Below are positions 56,701 to 64,000 of a stretch of 64,000 nucleotides of DNA, piece by piece. This DNA comes from Oreohelix idahoensis. Its lineage: Eukaryota; Mollusca; Gastropoda; Stylommatophora; Oreohelicidae. The position numbers were made by a program, and so were the translations under genes. The notes under the pieces are model-generated. The model made no database searches. It was not told the DNA's origin and worked only from the letters and a program-made list of their open reading frames with translations. The stretch is from positions 248,001-312,000 of the forward strand of contig JAMPIV010006374.1 in NCBI GenBank assembly GCA_024509875.1, given 5' to 3'. Numbering within the stretch: the stretch's first letter is position 1; each line of letters begins with the position of its first letter.

Positions 56701-59700
56701 CTAGGCGCATGGAATGTGCGCACTCTCCTTGACAAAGACTTTAACGCAAACAGACCTGAGAGGCAAACTGCCCTGATTGGGAGAGAACTGGCCAGATACA
56801 ACATTGACATAGCAGCACTGAGTGAAACTTGACTTGCAGGCGAGGGCCAACTTTGCGAAAAGGGTGCAGGTTATACATTCTATTGGAACGGAAGAGGAAC
56901 TGAAGAAAGACGAGAAGCAGGGGTTGGATTTGCAATCAAAACAGCACTTGTTGGCAAGTTAGCGGGGCCCCCAAAGGGAACAAATGACCGACTCATGACA
57001 GTCAAGATCCCCCTGCTTTATGGAAGAAAGCATGCCACCATCATCAGTGCATATGCACCAACTATGACAAACCAGGATGACGTCAAGGATAAGTTTTATG
57101 AAGAACTACATGCAGTCATTGCATCAGTTCCTAAAGCAGATAAGCTCATAATTCTTGATGACTTTAATGCAAGAGTAGGCTCAGATAACATCTCCTGGAA
57201 TGGCACTATTGGAAAGTACGGCGTGGGTCGCTGGAACAGCAATGGACTTCTTCTCCTCCAGACTTGCGCAGAACATGACCTCCTTGTCACCAACACCATT
57301 TTTCGACTTCCTACCCGCAACAGGACCACCTGGATGCACCCTCGCTCAAAGCATTGACACTTAATTGACTATGTAATTGTTAGGAAGAAGGACAGGCAAG
57401 ATGTCCGGGTGACCAAGTCTATGTGTGGTGCTGAATGCTGGACTGATCATCGCCTCATTGTGTCTAAACTTAACATTCGTATCCAACCAGCCAGGCGCCC
57501 TCAGGGGAAGAAAACTCATAAAAGGCTGGATGTCACCAAACTAAAGAAGACAAAAATCAAACAGTCATTTACTGACACCCTAGAAGACCGTCTCAAATCT
57601 ATCTCGTTAGACGGCCAAAGTGTGGAAACAAATTGGGCAGCCCTAAATGAGCAGATCTACAACACTGCTACAGAGGTCCTGGGTCCCACCATCAAGAAAC
57701 AAAATGACTGGTTTGATGAGAACTCAGATGATATAAAGAAGATGTCGGCTGAGAAACACCATCTGCATAAAGCATATTTAAATGATCCAAAATCTACATC
57801 AAAGAAAGACGCTTTCAACAACATGCGTAGAATCGTCCAACATAAACTACACCAGATGCGGGATTCATGGCTGAGTAATAAAGCAGATGAGCTCCAAGGC
57901 TTTGCTGACAGCCATGACTTGAAGAATTTTTACCATGCACTCAAAGAGGTCTATGGTCCAACATCATCAGGATCATTTCCCCTCCTTAATGCAGATGGAA
58001 AAACACTAATTACAGACAAGGAAAAAATTCTCCAACGCTGGGTCGAACACTTTAATAATATTCTGAACCAGCCATCATCTATTAACGATGAAGCCATCAT
58101 CTGCCTGCCCCAAATTCCTATAAATGAAGCACTAGATGATATACCAACTCTGGAGGAAACTCAAAAAGCAATTCGTCAACTTTCTAGTGGAAAGGCCCCC
58201 GGCTCCGATTCAATTCCTGTTGAGGTTTATAAAGATGGCGGTACAGTTCTGATAGAGAAACTTCACATGATCTTCCAGCAAATGTGGCAGAGTGAAACCA
58301 TCCCACACGATCTCAAAGATGCGTCAATTATACATCTATATAAACGTAAAGGTAATCGCCAAGACTGTAACAATCATCGAGGCATCTCTCTTTTATCAAT
58401 CGCTGGGAAGATATTCGCCAGAATCCTTCTGAATTGCCTTACGGCTCATCTTGACAAAGGTCTTTTACCTGAAAGTCAGTGTGGATTCCGGAAAGAACGT
58501 GGAACCACTGATATGGTGTTCGCTGCAAGACAGTTTCAAGAAAAATGCCAAGAACAGCACTGTGACCTGTACACAGCTTTCATCGACTTGACAAAGGCAT
58601 TCGACACGGTCAGTAGAGAGGCTCTATGGAAGATCATGGCAAAATACGGCTGCCCAAAGAAATTTATCTCAGTAGTGCAGCAACTGCATGATGGAATGCA
58701 GGCTAAAGTTCAGGAAAACGGTGAGCTGTCGGAGTCTTTTCCCGTCTCAAACGGAGTTAAACAAGGGTGTGTACTTGCACCGACTCTGTTCAGTATCATG
58801 TTTTCTGCTATGCTGACTGATGCTTTCAGAGACGGGGACACAGGAATCGACATCAGATATCGTATTGATGGAAAATTGTTTAACCTTAGGAGGCTTCAAG
58901 CAAAAACCAAGGTCAAATCACACACCATCAGAGATCTTTTTGCTGACGATTGTGCCCTTAGTGCTGGCTCAGAGGCTGATCTGCAGCACAGCGTGGATAG
59001 ATTCTCCAAAGCCTGTGCCAACTTTGGGCTTACCATCAACACGGAGAAAACAGAAATCATGTACCAACCAGCTCCTGGCACAGTTTATACTGAGCCAATC
59101 ATCAAGGTAAATGGTGAGAAACTGAATGTTGTGAACAGATTCACATACCTTGGTAGCACACTTTCCCAAAACATTGTCATTGATGATGAGGTAAACACCA
59201 GGATCTCCAAAGCCAGCAGCACATTTGGCAGACTATACACCAACATTTGGCATCGAAGTGGCATTAGTCTACAGACAAAGCTGAAGGTGTACAGAGCTGC
59301 GGTGCTTCCAGTGCTGCTTTATGCATGCGAAACATGGACTGTATACAGGCGCCACGTAAAGAAGCTAAACCACTTCCATACAGTCTGTCTCAGGAAGATA
59401 ATGAACATCAAATGGCAAGACAAGATCCCGGATACCACCGTTCTTGACAGAGCTGGTATCCCTAGCATCCATACTATTCTGATGCAGTCACAGATTCGCT
59501 GGGCAGGTCAGGTAGTCCGCATGCCAGACCATCGACTGCCAAAGATACTCTTTTATGGTGAGATGCAGAAGGGTAAACGCTCCCATGGTGGCCAAAAGAA
59601 GCGCTTCAAAGACACATTAAAGACGTCATTGAAAACCTTTGACATAAACCCAGACATATGGGAAGCTGCTGCGCAAGACCGAACTGCTTGGCGCACATCT

Positions 59701-59886
59701 CTTCGTAAAGGTGCAGCGGCATGCGAATCATCCAGAAGAGCAGCAGCAGAACAGCGGAGACAAGCTAGAAAAGACCGTGAAATAAAACCTTCACATGAAG
59801 CAAACATTCCCTGCCCACACTGTCCAAGATCTTTCAAGGCCCGCATCGAGCTCATCAGTCACCTTCGTACTCATAGAGTAATCTAA
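56701..59886 (+). pseudogene. LINE ORF2: APE endonuclease, RT, C2H2 finger (two nonsense codons)
   Basis: All in one frame. The APE endonuclease starts at GAWNVRTLLDKDF; the catalytic Glu lies in AALSET, followed by ISAYAPTM and [12 protein letters not shown] (normally GDFN). DYVIVRKK and CWTDHRLI near 57370-57450 carry the last Asp/His. The RT has FIDLTKAFDTVSREALWKIM, NGVKQGCVLAPTLFSIMF and LFADDCALSAGSEADLQ with the two catalytic Asp. The C-terminus has LLYACETWTVYRRHVKKL and a zinc finger CPHCPRSFKARIELISHLRTH-type end (Cys2-His2). It nicks target DNA and reverse-transcribes its RNA there. Two TGA codons (56830-56832, 57355-57357) interrupt it, with no frameshift in 3.2 kb, so inactivation is recent. 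The longest open part is 57409-59886 (825 residues). The clade is not firmly assigned. Confidence 0.9.
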
Positions 59887-59956
59887 CATATTTCTAATAA
59901 TTGGATGAACAGAGTGGTCTTCATCACCCGTGATGGACGAACAACATTTATTTACT

Positions 59957-60356
59957 ATTTACAGGCCTCGGGTTTCCTTCTTTATTTATTTAAAATGTTT
60001 GTACAATACCAAACCTACCCTCTGTCCTGTACTGTTCTCATTCTTCTATCATTTACTAGACACAGTATTAAGGTCTTTGTCTTGTGTAATTTGACCTAGA
60101 CTGTATAACAGGGGGACCTTAGAAGTGACTGCGTCATTAATTAGGCTGGATCGTTCCTAGGTGTTACGTGCTGAAAATCACACTAATGACCCTGTCCACG
60201 AAGCAATATTTTTTTGTGGTGTCTAGTTGGCAGGGAGGATAGTGCAATTCATTTCTGTAGTTAGGCAGTGTTGCCATTCGGAAGGTCCTCAGTTTGATTC
60301 TCCGGTAAGCCTTTCACTTCTGTTGTTTTTCTGTTGTCTACTTTTTTATTTCTCAT
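59957..60356. other. flank of the LINE insertion
   Basis: 59957-60030 is homologous to 60470-60545. The rest has no recognisable gene. Confidence 0.4.
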
Positions 60357-60555
60357 GAGTGCCTGAAACATACCTTTATGTGTATGTAATATTTACTGTT
60401 CACATACCTTTATGTGTATGTAATATTTACTGTTCACATACCTTTATGTGTGTGTAATATTTATTTACTGTTTACAGGCCTTGGGTTTCCCTCTTTATTT
60501 ATTTAAAAAAATGTTTATACAATACCAAAGCAACACTCTGTCCTGTTGTAGCATG
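60357..60555 (+). repeat. paralogous empty target site with 34-bp triplication
   Basis: GAGTGCCTGAAAC...TTTATGTGTGTGTAATATTTATTTACTGTTTACAGG...CTCTGTCCTGT matches the LINE's left flank (55812-55853) joined to its right flank (59957-60030) with one ATTTATTTACT. A unit ACATACCTTTATGTGTATGT-AATATTTACTGTTC occurs three times (60368, 60402, 60436). Confidence 0.88.
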
Positions 60556-60559
60556 ATGA

Positions 60560-60968
60560 AACACATGCCTAACATTCATTGTATAGTAAAATATCGTCCA
60601 ATCAAAACCACACACCCTCTTGCGTGTGTGTCGCGCAGATTTGCAAATGGAGTGATAGTAGAAGGAAATTTGTGTAAGCAGTACCATGGATTTATATAAA
60701 TTGCAAACAGATGGAATGAAGAAAAGTAATGGAATTTATTGCATTCTATGAAGGAGAAGGCCATACTGTTATCTTCAATAGGAAATATTGCTAAGTGCTT
60801 TAATTTAGGAGATATGCGAGGTAAAGTAGTCCAGCATGTTAGAAGATATTGTGAAAATGGTCTTCCAAAATTTGCTACAATTCATAGACAAAACAAATTA
60901 AGGAAAACCATAGATGCAAAGGAAGCTAAAGATCATCCCAGTAAAAGGATATATAAATGAAGATAGTA
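60560..60968. other. short stretch with an unrecognised 73-codon frame
   Basis: A + strand frame at 60739-60960 encodes 73 residues rich in Lys and Arg (GDMRGKVVQHVRRYCENGLP). Codon content is plausible but no family is recognised and no splice or promoter support is seen. It may be an exon fragment or chance. Confidence 0.2.
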
Positions 60969-61353
60969 GATGTTATTTCTTTTTTTTTTTTTACACATTT
61001 GTTTCATTTTTTTTTTTAAATTTTATGTTTTTAGTGTTTTTTTATTAATTAATTGGCTTTGATTTGTTTTGGGTTACAGTATATTTTTTAAATATTAGTG
61101 CTAATCATTTTTCTTGACATTAGTTTGGAGTATATTTTTTTTTATTGTTTTTGGTGTATTTAAAAAGTTTTTTTTTTTTATTTTTTATTTTTTTTTTTTT
61201 TTTTTTCTCTAGATTTTTTTTTTTTATTGGCCGGTCTACTGTATTTTATTTTATTTTTCTTTTCTTTAGGTTTTTTAGATTTTTGTTTTTAGGGTCCAAT
61301 TTTTATAGGTTTGTTTTTCCGCAAGTAGATATTTTGTTTTATTTTTTATTTCT

Positions 61354-61392
<39 letters not shown>

Positions 61393-64000
61393 TTTTTTAT
61401 TGTTTGGTTTATGTTTTTTTTTGATTGTATTTATTTTTTTATATATGATAAATTTTTTATTTTTATTTATTCCCTTAGTGATTATTATCCTTTTATGATT
61501 TTTATATTCCTTGATTGCAATTTGGAGTAGTTACAGATTTATTTAAGTTCAGATTTATATTATTTTTGGTTATTTATTTTAATGATCTGGAATCCTTTTT
61601 GAATATCATTTATGATGTTGTTTTCTTTTGTATAGGTGTGTAGATCAAACTAACCATAAAGGTTTTTTTTGGTTTTGTTCACTTGAAATTTTTAATTTTG
61701 TGTTTATTTCTATTATTTTTTTTTATTTCATATTATTTGTTTCATATACTTTTTTTTACAACTATTAGTTATCATACAATCACATTTTATTTTAATTTTC
61801 AAGTTAATATTAAGTGCCTGTTTGGAAAATTATTGATTTTTTTATAAATTTTTAATAGCCAGTATTTGACCTTTTTAATTTATAACTGTGATCTAATGCA
61901 GACTTAAGGTATTTGGTGTTTGAGTCTATGGATCAATATTCTCTGGTGTTGTTTTATTTTTTATATTTTTTAATACATTCGAGCTTTTTATTGTTTTTTT
62001 TGATTTTTTAATTTTATTTTTTGTTTTTGGTCTCTTCAGATAAATAGTTTATTACTTCATTTGTATTTATTTTATTTATTAATATTTATTTTTTTTAGGG
62101 CATTTATTAACTAAGGTTTTCACATTTTTTTGTTTTTAATTTTTTATGCATATTTTTTTTTAAATGGATTATAGGAGAGGTACATAGATCAGTTTTTTAA
62201 TTTTTTTTATATTCGTTATTCTGTTATTTTTTTTTTTTTTCTGGTTTTTTTTTTTTTACCATTTTGTTTTTTGTTTTTTTTATATTTTTATTTTTTTTTT
62301 TTATCTTTTTTTTTTTTTTTTGTTAAAGACTTTAGTCAATTTAATTTATCAAATCTTGGGGTTTCGAAACTAACGCTTTTTTGATATTTTTTCAGACGGA
62401 GTTTTTAGTTTTTTTTTTTAGCTGGTCATTACGATTTCATGCAATTTTATTTTTTTATATGATTAACTTCCAACTTTTTTTTTCCTAGCGTCTTCCCTTG
62501 TTTTTTTTTGATAATTTTTTTCTAGTTACCGACTAAATCGCCAATGTGGTACTAGATTATTAGTACGTGTTATGACTCAATTTTCTTTTTTTTTTTTTTG
62601 ACGTTTTTTTCTAACATTTGAAACTGCTTGCCCAATTTTCCCACACATTTGAGGTTGAGAATGCAAAAAACATATGAAATTTTTCACTTAGAACGATTTA
62701 TTTCTTGGGTGGTGTACAGAACGCCACTTTGCATTTTATATTTGGCTATAACTATGTTAATTAACTAGAAATATTGCATAACATTTGTATATTATATAAT
62801 TTTTTCCATTTAAATACCCTATTTAAAATAATTTTTTTTTGTTTTTACATTTTTAAAAGAGCTAAGATGTTCAGTTGCAGACATTTTCAATTATGAAAAT
62901 TTCTAGGATTCGCATTTATGAGTTTTTTTTATTGAATATTTTAAGAACCCGCCACCATGTTTGCGTCGACTTTTCTTGGCCAGACGTAATAGTCAGATTT
63001 TCGCCAGGCATTTTTATTTATAAAAACTGTGATCAGCTAATGGGTTAGTTTCGCCTATTAATTTCAAGTTTGCGATTTTAAAAAATGATTTTAGTTTTTA
63101 TTAACCAAACTCTGGCCGAAGGGTGAGTGAACTTTTATGGGAACTATCCGATTAAATATAAAAAAAAAGTATCTATTGCATATTTTTTTTAGTCTATCTC
63201 ATGTTTTTAAGGGACGTTTTAATTGAGTGGCAGCATTTGTTATCGACGATTCGCGATTTTTTTTGGTTTAGTTATTCAAGGACTTAAAGGTTTTTTGTGA
63301 AAAATCGTTAAGTTTTATTATTTTTTTTTTTTAGTTTAAAAATAAAAAAAATAAAAATTTTTTGGTTATTGGTACGGGATTTTTATATAGAATATAAGAT
63401 TATCGTAATGGATTTTAAAAATTGCGTTTGTTAATTTAGATATCGATTTCAAAATTTATTTCTTTAAAATAAAGGACATTGTAACTTCCATTTTTATTGT
63501 GGTTAATTCGCGTTTAAACGAGCGTTTATGATGATTTTTTTTAGCGCTCTTTTTTTAACAATATCATATACAGTGTAAAAGCGTTACATACAAAATTAGA
63601 ACGGAACATATAGATGTTTTAAGGTGTATTTTATTTCGCTGCTATATTCATATTACACAAAAAAAATTTATTGGTCTTTTTAACCATTAAAAAATCTTGC
63701 ACTTAAAAAAAAAAAATTATTTAACCGTTCGCTACGTATTTAAAGGCTCCTTGGTATTGCTTACTACACATTTATATCAAATCAGTCATTAAAATATTTT
63801 TAAACGACAAGCAACGGTCCGCACTTAAAACTGTGTCCAACGGGCTCAGTTTCTTATTGTCGGTTTATATACTCGACAGTCAAACAAGTATAACATCGTT
63901 TCTTAATATTGTACATAAATCTTTCTAAAAACTAAAATTTTTACAAAATGAACCGTAAAAAAATCCAATTAAAAAAATTTATTTGAGATAAAAAATATAC
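60969..64000. repeat. extreme T-rich, low-complexity region
   Basis: From about 60969 to 62340 the + strand is dominated by T runs of 6-30 bases with isolated other bases. After about 62350 the T bias weakens, and from 63330 A runs appear as well. Open frames here (for example 61145-61498, nearly all Phe/Leu) are products of composition. No gene is called. Confidence 0.85.

Larger units (their letters stand above)
55854..59945 (+). mobile_element. full-length non-LTR retrotransposon (LINE), 11-bp target duplication
   Basis: Starts with a run of G at 55854 and ends GGACGAACAAC at 59945. ATTTATTTACT flanks both ends (55843-55853 and 59946-59956). The 5' UTR is about 0.85 kb and has a stem-loop at 55908. 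One long ORF with endonuclease, RT and a C2H2 finger follows, then a 3' UTR of about 60 bp with a CATCAC/GTGATG hairpin. The boundaries are confirmed by a paralogous empty site at 60357-60555. Confidence 0.93.

Noticed and set aside
61145..61498. 117-codon Phe/Leu-rich frame
   Set aside because: Pure consequence of poly(T) composition.

Overview
This is a eukaryotic window, AT-rich and repeat-dense, most likely from an invertebrate animal. I lean towards a mollusc from the mix of RTE-like and Jockey-like LINEs, tRNA-type SINEs, and Tc1, hAT and piggyBac elements, but the sequence alone does not prove it. There are no operons and no rRNA or tRNA genes, and I see only one convincing host gene. 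Almost everything else is transposable elements, their remnants, or minisatellites. || Layout: 1-5 kb holds a Tigger/pogo-like DNA transposon with TA target duplication (2024-4924). 5-10 kb has a TATA-type promoter, a small ORF and a decayed LINE ORF1 (gag-like, three zinc knuckles). 10-14.9 kb has two Tc1-like elements, a 5'-truncated LINE, two SINEs and long (TA)n. 15.8-17.5 kb is a hAT-like element with internal tandem repeats. 17.7-25.4 kb is a nest: a Jockey-like LINE on the minus strand is split by two SINEs and by a 2.46-kb TG..CA insertion whose 4-bp target duplication restores the LINE frame exactly. It is followed by a broken Ty3/gypsy-like gag-protease. 25.6-29.1 kb carries three LINE fragments and a hAT transposase relic. 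31.9-36.2 kb carries 106-, 53- and 86-bp minisatellites, LINE fragments and a hAT MITE with 8-bp target duplication. 36.25-42.3 kb is a 6-kb array of 24/48-bp units with an internal 1.14-kb duplication. 43.3-47.3 kb has a foldback element, a piggyBac-like element, a 45-bp array split by a SINE, and a 33-bp array. || The host gene is on the minus strand: a 6.5-kb last exon (47989-54464) and the preceding 120-bp exon (55256-55375), joined by GT-AG sites in matching phase. It encodes the C-terminal >2190 residues of a Ser-rich, probably disordered protein with three SxIP-type (EB-binding) motifs. I do not recognise the family; upstream exons lie to the right or outside the window. || 55854-59945 is a nearly intact full-length LINE (two TGA codons, no frameshift) with an 11-bp target duplication. 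A paralogous copy of its empty target site lies at 60357-60555. From about 60.97 kb to the end the sequence is extremely T-rich on the + strand. || The least expected pattern is five copies of a histone-mRNA-type stem-loop (6-bp stem, TTTC loop), all in retroelement-like contexts.
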